A stretch of 64,000 nucleotides of DNA from Azonexus sp. (GTDB lineage: Bacteria; Pseudomonadota; Gammaproteobacteria; Burkholderiales; Rhodocyclaceae), in the NCBI RefSeq assembly GCF_030824335.1, contig NZ_JAVBXX010000044.1, positions 1 to 64,000 of the forward strand, in the 5' to 3' direction. A program made the translations under genes and the position numbers. The notes under the pieces are model-generated. The model was not told the DNA's origin and made no database searches. It saw only the letters and a program-made list of their open reading frames with translations. Below, piece by piece: positions 1 through 8,095 of this stretch (the first letter of the stretch is position 1; the number at the start of each line of letters is the position of its first letter).

Positions 1-28
1 TATCAAGACCGATACGGACAACTTTCAT
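1..28 (-). mobile_element. IS110/IS1111-type transposase, 5' end only
   Basis: The reverse strand opens an ATG at position 28 preceded by a GGAGG ribosome site, and the first nine codons read MKVVRIGLD before the window ends. Transposases of the IS110/IS1111 family typically begin this way (RIGxD, where the Asp starts the DEDD catalytic set). Only the start is visible, so intactness cannot be judged. It lies next to a broken integron integrase; some IS1111-group elements are known to insert in integron attC sites. Confidence 0.6.
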
Positions 29-127
29 GGCACACCTCCTTGGCTGGCTCACAGCCCCTTGGCTGCAATACCCTCAGTGTCCCGCTAGATGGGAGGGGGA
101 GTCCATTTCATTAGTAGACGACAGAAG

Positions 128-162
128 TGTCCAATAAGCTGGACCTCTGTCCGATAAGCTGG
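128..162. repeat. tandem 15-bp repeat TGTCCRATAAGCTGG
   Basis: Two copies of TGTCCRATAAGCTGG lie at 128-142 and 148-162, a 20-bp period with one A/G difference, and a shorter GGACCGGAC follows. Serial short repeats like this occur at the ends of some insertion sequences (for example IS21-type ends), but no matching transposase is visible. They lie in the non-coding gap between the IS110-type start and the integrase remnant. Confidence 0.5.
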
Positions 163-268
163 CGGACCGGACATGGTTTTGCCCTTGTCATTTCCGGGTT
201 CAGGGTGTATAACTGTTTATCCATACAGTATTTGTTCTCCCGTGAAACCGGACAGTCTCAATTCCGAT

Positions 269-861
269 GTGTCGCCTTTGCGTCTGCTCGATCAGGTTCG
301 GGCTGCAATACGCGTTCGGCACTACAGTTTACGTATCGAGCAGGCATATGTCCATTGGGTTTTTCGTTTCATTCGTCATTGCGGAATGCGACATCCGCGT
401 GAGCTTGGGGTGCGTGAGGTTTCTGCCTATCTCTCGTACCTGGCGAGCGAGCGCGATGTTGCGGCGGCAACCCAGCAACAGGCGCTTTCGGCCTTGTTGT
501 TTCTGTATAAACAGGTTCTGGAAATCGAGTTGCCGTGGCTGGATGATCTCGTTCGTCCGAAGAAGCCGGCACGTCTGCCGACGGGGCTTCATGTGGATGA
601 AGTGGCACGCCTGCTTGATGCGATCCGGCCTGAGCATGCACTGATGGGGCGTTTGCTCTATGGCACGGGGATGCGTTTGATGGAGTGCTTGCGTCTGCGG
701 ATCAAGGACGTTGATTTTTTGCGCCGGGAAATTCTGATCCGCGAAGTGGCATCGAGCGGCGCCACCATGCGCATGAAAAATCCCTGCAGCGGGCAATGAA
801 GCTGGCGGCTGGGATGGCGGGGTTGAGCAAGCCGGTGTCGCCGCTGGATGCAGTGCGCTGA
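269..861 (+). pseudogene. integron integrase (IntI-type tyrosine recombinase), decayed
   Basis: From about position 269 the translation matches the N-terminal half of integron integrases: a SAM-like DNA-binding domain (LRIEQAYVHWVFRFI, ALSALLFLYKQVL), then HVDEVARLLDAI and LLYGTGMRLMECLRLRIKDVDF, which carries the first catalytic Arg. The frame continues to 799, but homology breaks near 765. The later IntI segment SLQRAMKLAAGMAGLSKPVS resumes in another frame at 781 and stops at 861 without the HxLRHSFAT box or the catalytic Tyr. At least two deletions have therefore removed about 90 internal residues and the catalytic C-terminus. The gene cannot encode an active recombinase. The open frame extends upstream to 173, but that part has no family resemblance. 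Confidence 0.85.
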
Positions 862-910
862 GTGGATTTTTCTGTTTGCTGCGCATACCATGCGCAGAGG
901 AGATTGCCTG

Positions 911-1162
911 ATGAAATCCATGCCCCAAACCTCGCCAGCCAAGCGCCCGGTCAATTTGTTGCTCAATGAAGGCAACGTCGAGCGGGCGCGGCAGTACACC
1001 GCCAATCTGTCGGCCACGGTCGATGCTTTGCTGGCCGAGTTCGTCGAGCGCGAGCGCCTGCGCCGCGACGAGCAGCGCCAGCATTACGCGGCGGTGGCCG
1101 AGGCGTGGAACCGCCTGGAGGCGCTGAACGGTTCGTTTGCCGACGAGCATTCGACGCTATGA
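911..1162 (+). CDS. ccdA: CcdA-type antitoxin
   Basis: An 83-residue protein whose N-terminus (KRPVNLLLNEGNVERARQY) fits the CcdA ribbon-helix-helix DNA-binding region. It is followed by an acidic and basic helical C-terminus (LLAEFVERERLRRDEQRQ), the usual toxin-binding part. CcdA neutralises CcdB and autoregulates the operon. The start at 911 has an AGAGGAG-like site upstream; a second in-frame ATG follows at 920. The stop overlaps the ccdB start (ATGA), which indicates translational coupling. The pair lies just downstream of an integron integrase remnant, a common context for toxin-antitoxin cassettes. Confidence 0.88.
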   Translation: MKSMPQTSPAKRPVNLLLNEGNVERARQYTANLSATVDALLAEFVERERLRRDEQRQHYAAVAEAWNRLEALNGSFADEHSTL

Positions 1163-1488
1163 GCCAGTTCGACGTGCATCGCAACGCCGGGCGGCACGCG
1201 GTGCTGATTCCCTTTGTCGTGGTCGTGCAGTCGGCGGTCTTCGACGAGCGTCGACGCCGGGTCGTGGTGCCGCTGGTGGCCAGCGATCTGGCGCAGCAGC
1301 AGGTGAGTTTGCCGGCGTCGCGGGTGACGCCGGAGTTTTTCGTCGAGGGGCGCAAGGTGATCCTGAATCCGCTGGAAATCGTTTCGGTGCCGCTTGATGC
1401 GCTCGGACCGCGCGTTACGTCGCTGGCTGCCGAGGGCGAGGCCATCGTTGCTGCGCTGGACGAAGTTTTTTCGCGTGCCTGGGGTTAA
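1159..1488 (+). CDS. ccdB: CcdB-type gyrase toxin
   Basis: A 109-residue protein recognisable as CcdB by its start (MSQFDVHRN), the hydrophobic strand VLIPFVVVVQS, the central VVVPLVA and the LNPLEIVSVP segment. CcdB poisons DNA gyrase; in F-plasmid CcdB the last three residues Trp-Gly-Ile are required for killing. This copy ends in Trp-Gly and lacks the final Ile, so its toxicity may be changed or lost. It overlaps ccdA by four bases and ends only four bases before rarA. Confidence 0.9.
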   Translation: MSQFDVHRNAGRHAVLIPFVVVVQSAVFDERRRRVVVPLVASDLAQQQVSLPASRVTPEFFVEGRKVILNPLEIVSVPLDALGPRVTSLAAEGEAIVAALDEVFSRAWG

Positions 1489-1492
1489 GTTC

Positions 1493-2806
1493 ATGAGCGA
1501 TTTGTTTTCCTCCAACGAAGTCGACCGTTCCGCGCCGCTGGCCGAACAGTTGCGCCCGCAGACGCCGGACGAGGTGATCGGCCAGCAGCATCTGCTCGGG
1601 CCGGGCAAGCCGCTGCGCCTGGCGTTTGCGTCTGGGCAGCCGCATTCGATGATCCTGTGGGGGCCGCCGGGAGTGGGCAAGACCACGCTGGCGCGAATGA
1701 TGGCGACGCAGTTCCAGTGCGAGTTCATTGCGCTGTCGGCGGTGTTTTCCGGGATCAAGGAGGTGCGCGAGGCGGTGGCGCAGGCCGAGATGTGGAAGAC
1801 GCAGGGGCGGCGGACCATCCTGTTCGTCGATGAAATCCACCGTTTCAACAAGGCGCAGCAGGATGGCTTTCTGCCTTTCGTCGAGAGCGGGCTGCTGACC
1901 TTCATCGGTGCGACGACGGAAAATCCATCGTTCGAGCTGAATTCGGCGCTCTTGTCGCGCGCTTCGGTCTATGTGCTGAAGTCGCTCGATGAGGCCGAGA
2001 TGGGGGCTTTGTTCGACCGGGCGTGCGAACGGGCGCTGGCGGATCTGTCGTTTGCCGGCGAGGCGAGGACGCGCTTGATCGGCTTGGCCGATGGCGATGC
2101 GCGGCGGCTGCTTAACCTGCTCGAACAGGTGCGGACGGCGGCCCGGACGGCAGATATTTCTACGGTCGACGGCGCTTTTATCGAAGAAACCATGGCGCAG
2201 AGCCTGCGCCGTTTCGACAAGGGCGGCGACGCCTTCTACGACCAGATTTCGGCGCTGCACAAGTCGGTGCGCGGTTCCAGCCCGGACGGCGCGCTTTACT
2301 GGTTCTGCCGCATGCTCGACGGCGGTGCCGATCCGCGCTATCTGGCGCGGCGGATCATCCGCATGGCCTGGGAAGACATCGGCCTGGCCGATCCGCGGGC
2401 GATGCAGATCGCCAACGACGCGGCCGAAACCTACGAGCGGCTTGGCTCACCGGAAGGCGAGCTGGCGCTGGCGCAGGCGGTGACTTATCTGGCGGTGGCC
2501 GCCAAGTCGAATGCCGGCTACAACGCCTACAACGCGGCGCGCGCCTTCGTGAAGCAGGACGGTTCGCGGCCGGTCCCGATCCATTTGCGCAACGCGCCGA
2601 CCAAGCTGATGAAGGAACTCGGCCACGGCAAGGCCTACCGCTATGCGCACGACGAGCCGGAAGCCTACGCCGCCGGCGAAAGCTATCTGCCGGACGGCAT
2701 GCCGGAACCCGGCTGGTATGAGCCGACGCCGCGTGGGCTGGAAGGCAAGATCGGCGAGAAACTCGCCCATCTGCGGGCCTTGGATCGCAAGGCCGGCAAG
2801 AAATAG
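1493..2806 (+). CDS. rarA: replication-associated recombination protein A (RarA/MgsA AAA+ ATPase)
   Basis: A 437-residue AAA+ ATPase related to clamp-loader subunits and eukaryotic WRNIP1, acting at stalled replication forks. Visible features are LRPQTPDEVIGQQHLLG, Walker A GPPGVGKTT (about residues 62-70), Walker B ILFVDEIHRFNKAQQD, the sensor GATTENPSFELNSALLSR, and the C-terminal tetramerisation domain with YNAYNAARAF and PTKLMKELGHGKAYRYAHDE. The start at 1493 (MSDLFSSNE) is chosen because the longer frame from 1394 lies inside ccdB. In many proteobacteria rarA lies directly upstream of serS, as here, with one peptidase gene between. Confidence 0.95.
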   Translation: MSDLFSSNEVDRSAPLAEQLRPQTPDEVIGQQHLLGPGKPLRLAFASGQPHSMILWGPPGVGKTTLARMMATQFQCEFIALSAVFSGIKEVREAVAQAEMWKTQGRRTILFVDEIHRFNKAQQDGFLPFVESGLLTFIGATTENPSFELNSALLSRASVYVLKSLDEAEMGALFDRACERALADLSFAGEARTRLIGLADGDARRLLNLLEQVRTAARTADISTVDGAFIEETMAQSLRRFDKGGDAFYDQISALHKSVRGSSPDGALYWFCRMLDGGADPRYLARRIIRMAWEDIGLADPRAMQIANDAAETYERLGSPEGELALAQAVTYLAVAAKSNAGYNAYNAARAFVKQDGSRPVPIHLRNAPTKLMKELGHGKAYRYAHDEPEAYAAGESYLPDGMPEPGWYEPTPRGLEGKIGEKLAHLRALDRKAGKK

Positions 2807-2826
2807 CCGGCCGGGGTTTTGCCGGA

Positions 2827-2850
2827 AATACTGCGGTCGACCGCAGTATT
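2827..2850. repeat. 24-bp perfect palindrome centred on GGTCGACC
   Basis: The sequence reads AATACTGCGGTC followed by its exact reverse complement, a 24-bp perfect palindrome with no spacer, between the convergent ends of rarA and the peptidase gene. No T-run follows on either strand, so it is not a standard terminator. Its core recurs at 3851-3862, 35098-35109 and about 55003, also outside genes. Confidence 0.85.
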
Positions 2851-3729
2851 TCAGTGTTTCTTGCCAGCCTTGATGTTCTGGCCCATCCAGCCGAGCATGT
2901 CCAGCCACATGGCGCGCTGATCTCGCATCGCCGGCATCATCGTGGCGTGCGGCAGTTCGATGGTGACCACCGGCACGCTCTTGTGCAGGCCGCCGTAGTT
3001 GCCGAGCGAGCCGGGGTAAACGCCCAGCCGGTTGAGCGCCAGGCGGCCGAAGCGCAGCGGTTTCGGTGCCGGGCCGTCGTAATCGAGCAGATTGTACGGG
3101 GCGTGCACGCTGATGATCACATCCGGCTTGAATTCATCCAGTTGCTTTTCCAGCCAGCGCGTCTCGATTTCCGAACCGGGGCTGTCGCCGGGGTTGCGGC
3201 GCGGATCGCGGCCGGTGCGTTCGGTCCAGTATTTGTGCGCGTCGCTGTTCCAGTCGGGCGTCGGGAAATTGCGGTTGAGGTCCACGCCGCGACCGTTAAC
3301 CCGTGTCGATGGACGAACCAGCAGGCCATCCGGGTTGGCTAGCGGGATGACGCGCCAGTTGTATTTGGCGGGTTCAGTTTCGTGCATCCACTCCAGCCAG
3401 CGGAAAACCGTGGAGATCGAGGTCAGTTCGTCGCCGTGAATACCGCCGATGACCAGCACGCGCGGCGCCTTGGTAGCGTGCTTGCCGCTTGCCGGAATGT
3501 CGCGCAGGACCAGCGCACGGCCGCCGCTGGTCCGTTCGTCGGTGGCAAGGAACTGCCGGGCGCGGCAGCTTTCGACCGAAACACTGTGCAGGCGCTGATC
3601 GAGGTCTTTGCACCAGGCATCGGTGATGGCATCTGTGGCCGGGTTGGCGAAGGCGGGCAGGGCAAGAAGCAGGGCGGCGCACAAGCCAGCGGTGGAGAGG
3701 GGCGGGAAGGTGGGCGAAAAGCGGAACAT
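2851..3729 (-). CDS. M14-family zinc carboxypeptidase / murein peptide amidase-like, secreted
   Basis: A 292-residue protein with a signal peptide (hydrophobic LCAALLLALPAFA) and the M14 metallopeptidase signature: GGIHGDE supplies the first zinc His and Glu, LNRNFP the substrate-binding Asn-Arg, SVHAP the third zinc His, and VTIELP the catalytic Glu. Such proteins cleave C-terminal residues of peptides; MpaA-type members trim murein tripeptides, although MpaA itself is cytoplasmic. The periplasmic location suggests cell-wall peptide turnover. The start at 3729 (MFRFSP) is chosen because a longer upstream frame would run through the serS promoter and coding region. Confidence 0.85.
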   Translation of the reverse strand: MFRFSPTFPPLSTAGLCAALLLALPAFANPATDAITDAWCKDLDQRLHSVSVESCRARQFLATDERTSGGRALVLRDIPASGKHATKAPRVLVIGGIHGDELTSISTVFRWLEWMHETEPAKYNWRVIPLANPDGLLVRPSTRVNGRGVDLNRNFPTPDWNSDAHKYWTERTGRDPRRNPGDSPGSEIETRWLEKQLDEFKPDVIISVHAPYNLLDYDGPAPKPLRFGRLALNRLGVYPGSLGNYGGLHKSVPVVTIELPHATMMPAMRDQRAMWLDMLGWMGQNIKAGKKH

Positions 3730-3850
3730 GGGAAGTCGGTGAGTGCAGGCAAAACGCGATGATAACCGGGTAGCCGTTCCGGTCCCGAGTTTTCCGGCCT
3801 CGCGTATAATCCCGCGCTTGATGAAACACGGTGGTTTTTGCTCAAAAACT

Positions 3851-3862
3851 GCGGTCGACCGC
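3851..3862. repeat. GCGGTCGACCGC palindrome in the serS leader
   Basis: A 12-bp perfect palindrome preceded by AAAACT, resembling the core of the palindrome at 2827-2850. It lies 46 bases upstream of the serS start, where a leader RNA would be transcribed. Confidence 0.7.
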
Positions 3863-3907
3863 GGGGCCAGCCTTGGTTTCCTTGGTCGCAAGAAAACAGG
3901 AAAAAAC

Positions 3908-5188
3908 ATGCTCGATATCCAACAACTTCGCTCCAACCTCGACGCCGTGGCGGAAGGCCTGGCCAAGCGCGGCAAGCCCATCGACTTTACGGAATTCACG
4001 GCTCTGGAAACCGAGCGCAAAACCTTGCAGACGCGGACCCAGGAACTGCAGGCGCAGCGCAACAGCCTGTCCAAGCAGATCGGCATGTTGAAGGGCAAGG
4101 GCGAGGATGCGTCAGAAGTGATGGCGCAGGTCGGCGCACTTGGCGACGAGTTGAAGGCGTCCGAAGCCCGTCTCGGCGAATTGCTGGAGAAGTTCAACGC
4201 CATCCTGGCGGCACTGCCGAACATCCCGGACGAGTCGGTGCCGGTGGGCGAAGACGAAGCGGGTAATGTTGAAATCAAGCGCTGGGGTACGCCGCGCGTT
4301 TTCGATTTCCCTGTCAAGGATCACACCGACGTCGGCGAGGCCATCGGCCAGCTCGATTTCGCCACCGCCGCCAAGATTTCCGGTTCGCGCTTCTCGCTGC
4401 TCAAGGGCGGTCTGGCGCGTTTGCACCGTGCACTCGCCCAGTTCATGCTCGACACGCATACCGCCGAACACGGCTATACCGAGGTTTATGTGCCGTATCT
4501 GGTCAATGCGGCCAGCCTGAACGGCACCGGCCAGTTGCCGAAGTTCGAGGAAGACCTGTTCAAGGTGCTGCGCGGCGAGCAAGACCCGCTGTACCTGATT
4601 CCGACCGCCGAAGTGCCGGTGACCAACATTGTGCGCGATGAAATTCTGGCGGCCGAAAGCCTGCCTTTGAAATTCGTCAGCCACACGCCGTGTTTCCGTT
4701 CCGAAGCCGGTTCCGGCGGGCGCGACGTGCGCGGCATGATCCGCCAGCATCAGTTCGACAAGGTGGAATTGGTGCAGATCGTGCATCCGGAAAAGTCGGC
4801 CGAAGCGCATGAGGAACTGACGCGTCAGGCTGAAGTCATCCTGGAAAAACTGGAATTGCCGTATCGCCGCATGGCGCTGTGCACCGGCGACATGGGTTTC
4901 TCTGCCGCCAAGACCTACGATCTGGAAGTCTGGCTGCCGGCGCAGAACACCTATCGCGAAATTTCTTCCTGCTCGAACTTCGGCGCTTTCCAGGCACGAC
5001 GCATGCAGGCGCGTTTCCGCAACGACAAGAACAAGCCGGAGCTTTGTCACACGCTGAATGGTTCGGGTCTGGCCGTGGGGCGGACGCTGGTCGCCATCCT
5101 GGAGAATTTCCAGAATGACGACGGCAGCGTGACCATTCCAGCCGTGCTGCGCCCGTACATGGGTGGTGTGGAAAAACTCAGCGCCTGA
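3908..5188 (+). CDS. serS: seryl-tRNA synthetase
   Basis: A 426-residue class II aminoacyl-tRNA synthetase that charges tRNA-Ser and tRNA-Sec with serine. The N-terminal antiparallel coiled-coil arm spans about residues 27-100 (ETERKTLQTRTQELQAQRN). Motif 2 is FRSEAGSGGRDVRGMIRQHQF and motif 3 is LNGSGLAVGRTLVAILEN. The start at 3908 (MLDIQQLRSNLDAV) has an AGGAAAA ribosome site and is the family's usual N-terminus; the frame extends further upstream but without homology. A cognate tRNA-Ser lies 1.4 kb downstream. Confidence 0.98.
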   Translation: MLDIQQLRSNLDAVAEGLAKRGKPIDFTEFTALETERKTLQTRTQELQAQRNSLSKQIGMLKGKGEDASEVMAQVGALGDELKASEARLGELLEKFNAILAALPNIPDESVPVGEDEAGNVEIKRWGTPRVFDFPVKDHTDVGEAIGQLDFATAAKISGSRFSLLKGGLARLHRALAQFMLDTHTAEHGYTEVYVPYLVNAASLNGTGQLPKFEEDLFKVLRGEQDPLYLIPTAEVPVTNIVRDEILAAESLPLKFVSHTPCFRSEAGSGGRDVRGMIRQHQFDKVELVQIVHPEKSAEAHEELTRQAEVILEKLELPYRRMALCTGDMGFSAAKTYDLEVWLPAQNTYREISSCSNFGAFQARRMQARFRNDKNKPELCHTLNGSGLAVGRTLVAILENFQNDDGSVTIPAVLRPYMGGVEKLSA

Positions 5189-5191
5189 GTT

Positions 5192-6595
5192 TCAGCGTTT
5201 CAGTTTGATGCCCGGCATCTTGCCGGGCGTGCCTTCCACCTTGGCGGTAAATGGCGGTTGTGGCGGTTCGTTGCGCGTCAGGATGTCGTAATAGCTGCGG
5301 ATGTTTTCGACCAGGATCACCGCTTCGCCACCTCTGGCCCGGCCGGATTTCAGGCGGCTGTAATACTTCGGTTTGGCCAGCAGCGGCAGGACGCGCTTCA
5401 TGTCGTACCAGGTGTTGGCGTCGACATTCAATTGCCGGGCTATGCTCCGCGCCGCGTTCAGGTGGCCGGGGCCGATGTTGTAGCCGGCCAGCGCCAGCCA
5501 GGTCCGGTCGGGTTCCTGAACTTCTGCCGGTAACATGTCTTTCAGGATGTTGACGTAGCGCGCGCCGCCCAGAATGCTTTCACGGGCATCCAGCCGGTTG
5601 CTGACGCCCAGCCGGTCGGCCGTTTCTTCGGTCAACATCATCAAACCGCGTACATTGGTATAGCTGGTGGCGAACGAATCCCAGTGGGATTCCTGATAGG
5701 CCAGCGCGGCCAGTAGTCTCCAGTCGATGCCGCTGATTTGCTCGGCGGAATGAAAATGCTTGCGCAGCTTGGGCAGGGTTTTTTCGATTTCGCCGAGAAA
5801 TTTTTCGATATCCGGCTGGGTCAGTCGGCGTACATGGCCGAAGTAACGTTCCTCGATTCGCGCCAGCGTGCCATCCTGATGAATGCGCTTGATGAATGCC
5901 TCGGCCCTGGCTTTCAACTCCGGATTGGGGTGTGCGCCTAGCAGCCAGACAATCGGCGCGCTTTCTCCCAGTGTCAGGCTGCTACGCAAGCTGGGAACGA
6001 ACTGGTTGGCCAGTTCTTCCATGCGGGCATCCATCACGACGTAATTGACCGGCGGTTTGCCGAGCGAGTCGAGCAGATCCAGGATGTCGCCCTGTTCGAC
6101 TTCGACCAGTTTCAGGTCGGGAATCGTCTCGATCAGTTTGCGTACGGTGGCGGCTTGCCTTGAGCCCGCCATGGCGTGAATGGTTTTGCCGGTAAGTTGA
6201 TCGAGGTGGGTCAGCGGCAGGGAGGCTTCATGCTGTACAAGGATGTCCCGTGTGTTGAACAGGGGCGGGCTGGCCAGAATGTTTTCATATACCGGTGACA
6301 ACCAGGCGGCTGCCAGGTGGTACGCTCCTCCTGCAATTTTTTCCTCGAGTTCATTGGGCGGCACGACCTGGTATTTGACCCCGACGCCCAATTCTTCGGC
6401 AAAGGCCGTGGTCAGATCGTGCTCCAGGCCGTTGGCGCTTGCCGTGTCATCGGCCATGTAAGTGAGAGGCCCGGCGCGGGTCACGACGATCAAGTCCTGT
6501 TTGCCTGGGGTCGGGAAGGGCAGCGGTCCTCCGTCTCCGCAGGCGGTGACGAAAAGAATAACAATTAACGAAAATAGACTCTTAATCTCGCGCAT
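5192..6595 (-). CDS. mltF: membrane-bound lytic murein transglycosylase F
   Basis: A 467-residue lipoprotein-type protein with signal LIVILFVTAC-GDG (Cys at about 19). It has an N-terminal periplasmic solute-binding-like domain (about 30-270, GLEHDLTTAFAEELGV) and a C-terminal SLT/goose-lysozyme domain with catalytic Glu in LAALAYQESHW, then YTNVRGLMMLTEETA and LALAGYNIGPGH. MltF cleaves the MurNAc-GlcNAc bond, forming 1,6-anhydro ends. It is convergent with serS with three bases between the stops. The ATG is preceded by AAGAG with almost no spacing, so initiation may be weak. Confidence 0.94.
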   Translation of the reverse strand: MREIKSLFSLIVILFVTACGDGGPLPFPTPGKQDLIVVTRAGPLTYMADDTASANGLEHDLTTAFAEELGVGVKYQVVPPNELEEKIAGGAYHLAAAWLSPVYENILASPPLFNTRDILVQHEASLPLTHLDQLTGKTIHAMAGSRQAATVRKLIETIPDLKLVEVEQGDILDLLDSLGKPPVNYVVMDARMEELANQFVPSLRSSLTLGESAPIVWLLGAHPNPELKARAEAFIKRIHQDGTLARIEERYFGHVRRLTQPDIEKFLGEIEKTLPKLRKHFHSAEQISGIDWRLLAALAYQESHWDSFATSYTNVRGLMMLTEETADRLGVSNRLDARESILGGARYVNILKDMLPAEVQEPDRTWLALAGYNIGPGHLNAARSIARQLNVDANTWYDMKRVLPLLAKPKYYSRLKSGRARGGEAVILVENIRSYYDILTRNEPPQPPFTAKVEGTPGKMPGIKLKR

Positions 6596-6622
6596 CTCTT
6601 GTGCTATTATATCGGCCGCTGC

Positions 6623-6710
<88 letters not shown>

Positions 6711-6724
6711 AGCGACAAAAAATG

Positions 6725-6750
6725 AACCCTTGATGATCAAGGGTTTTTTT
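6725..6750 (+). terminator. intrinsic terminator after tRNA-Ser
   Basis: AACCCTTGA, a short loop, then TCAAGGGTT, followed by a T-run to 6750. It is a 9-bp stem fourteen bases after the tRNA 3' end. Confidence 0.92.
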
Positions 6751-7095
6751 GTTTCTGCCTTTTTCAGGTTAAGCATGCCATCAGGTGTGTCATGGCATGT
6801 TTGCCTCGGTTGCGCTGATTTAAGCGGTTATAAACGACCATTATTCTTCGATTGGCTCGACGTTGGGTTTTAGCCTGAAACCAATTCACGAAGCAACTGA
6901 TGCTTTTCTCGGTAAATTTTACCTGAGATATATCGATTTTCACGGCACCGGCATGTAGATGATGCTCTGATCGGACGAGGAGCCTGGCGTCATTTTGATC
7001 TATGGTTGTGCTGTTTGATCGTCATTGACTGTTTGGAGTTTGTATATTAGAATTATCTAATATAATCCGCGCTGTGCATCAGGGTCGAGTCGAGA
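6751..7095. other. non-coding interval between tRNA-Ser and the TDT transporter
   Basis: A 345-base gap with no supported gene. It contains a weak inverted repeat around 6775-6802 (GCATGCCAT / ATGGCATG) and, near the right end, the strong AT-rich palindrome described separately. The A+T content is visibly higher than in the flanking genes. Confidence 0.6.
7043..7064. promoter_or_regulatory. AT-rich operator-like inverted repeat
   Basis: TATATTAGA, spacer ATTA, then TCTAATATA: perfect 9-bp arms, 32 bases before the transporter ATG. Its size and symmetry fit a dimeric repressor operator (MarR, TetR or ArsR-like), and the arms could overlap a -10 element. No regulator gene is adjacent. Confidence 0.65.
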
Positions 7096-8085
7096 ATGCA
7101 CAGTCAATTCTCGAGTAAAAAAGTGGATCAAGAAAACTCCCGCCTAAAGCACTTTCCTGTTTCCTGGTTTTCCACGGTGATGGGGATGGCCGGTTTGTCG
7201 ATTGCCTGGAATCGTGCCGAGCATTTTTTTGATCCGGGTTTTTGCGTCAGTTCAGTATTGCTCGGTCTGACTACCTTGTGGTTCATCGTATTGACCGTCA
7301 TCTACGCAACCAAAATGGTCAAATATCCGGCCGAGGTGATGGCCGAAATCAGGCATCCGGTGAAACTGGCTTTTGTGCCGACCTTTTCGATCAGCCTGAT
7401 CCTGCTTTCGATTGCCTATATGCAATCTGCTCCGGATTTCTCATTCTGGTTGTGGTCGCTGGGGGCGAGCGTGCATCTGGGCATCACGCTATATGTCTTT
7501 TCGTCCTGGATACATCACACGCAATATGAGATTACGCACTTGAACCCGGCTTGGTTCATCCCCGTGGTTGGCAATATTCTGGTGCCGATTGCCGGGATGC
7601 TTCATACAACAGCGGATGTTTCCTGGTTCTTCTTCAGTTTGGGCTTGTTTTTCTGGCCGGTCCTGACAGCCATTATCTTCTATCGCTTGATTTTCCATTC
7701 AGCCTTGCCGGAACGGTTGTTGCCGACATTATTCATCTTCATTGCACCACCTGCCGTGGGTTTCATTTCCTGGTTCAACCTGACGGGAGGCTTGGATGCC
7801 TTTGGCCGCATCCTCTATTCGATTGCCTTGGTGTTTACTCTCGTTTTGTTCAGCCAGGTCAACCATTTTCGACGGATTCAGTTTTTCCTGTCCTGGTGGG
7901 CCTATTCCTTTCCGTTGGCCGCAATGACGATTGCCACATTCCTGATGGCCAAGGCCACCGAGCAGCTTGTCTATGTTTTGCTTGGCGGGGCGCTGATTGG
8001 TCTGTTGAGTCTGCTGGTTGTCTTGTTGATCTGGCGTACGATCCGGGCTGTGCTTCGGCACGAAATCTGCGTGGCTGGTCATTGA
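7096..8085 (+). CDS. TDT/SLAC1-family membrane transporter (TehA-like)
   Basis: A 329-residue protein with about ten hydrophobic segments and the family's opening pattern, a short cytoplasmic tail then HFPVSWFSTVMGMAGLSIAW. TDT/SLAC1 members are anion channels or transporters (TehA, C4-dicarboxylate or sulfite exporters); the substrate cannot be told from sequence. The protein has HPVKLAFVPTFSI and NPAWFIPVVGNILVPIAG, conserved-looking pore regions. The start at 7096 has only a weak GAG site. A hydrolase gene follows after ten bases, suggesting one transcript under the AT-rich operator upstream. Confidence 0.85.
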   Translation: MHSQFSSKKVDQENSRLKHFPVSWFSTVMGMAGLSIAWNRAEHFFDPGFCVSSVLLGLTTLWFIVLTVIYATKMVKYPAEVMAEIRHPVKLAFVPTFSISLILLSIAYMQSAPDFSFWLWSLGASVHLGITLYVFSSWIHHTQYEITHLNPAWFIPVVGNILVPIAGMLHTTADVSWFFFSLGLFFWPVLTAIIFYRLIFHSALPERLLPTLFIFIAPPAVGFISWFNLTGGLDAFGRILYSIALVFTLVLFSQVNHFRRIQFFLSWWAYSFPLAAMTIATFLMAKATEQLVYVLLGGALIGLLSLLVVLLIWRTIRAVLRHEICVAGH

Positions 8086-8095
8086 TCGGCAGAAC

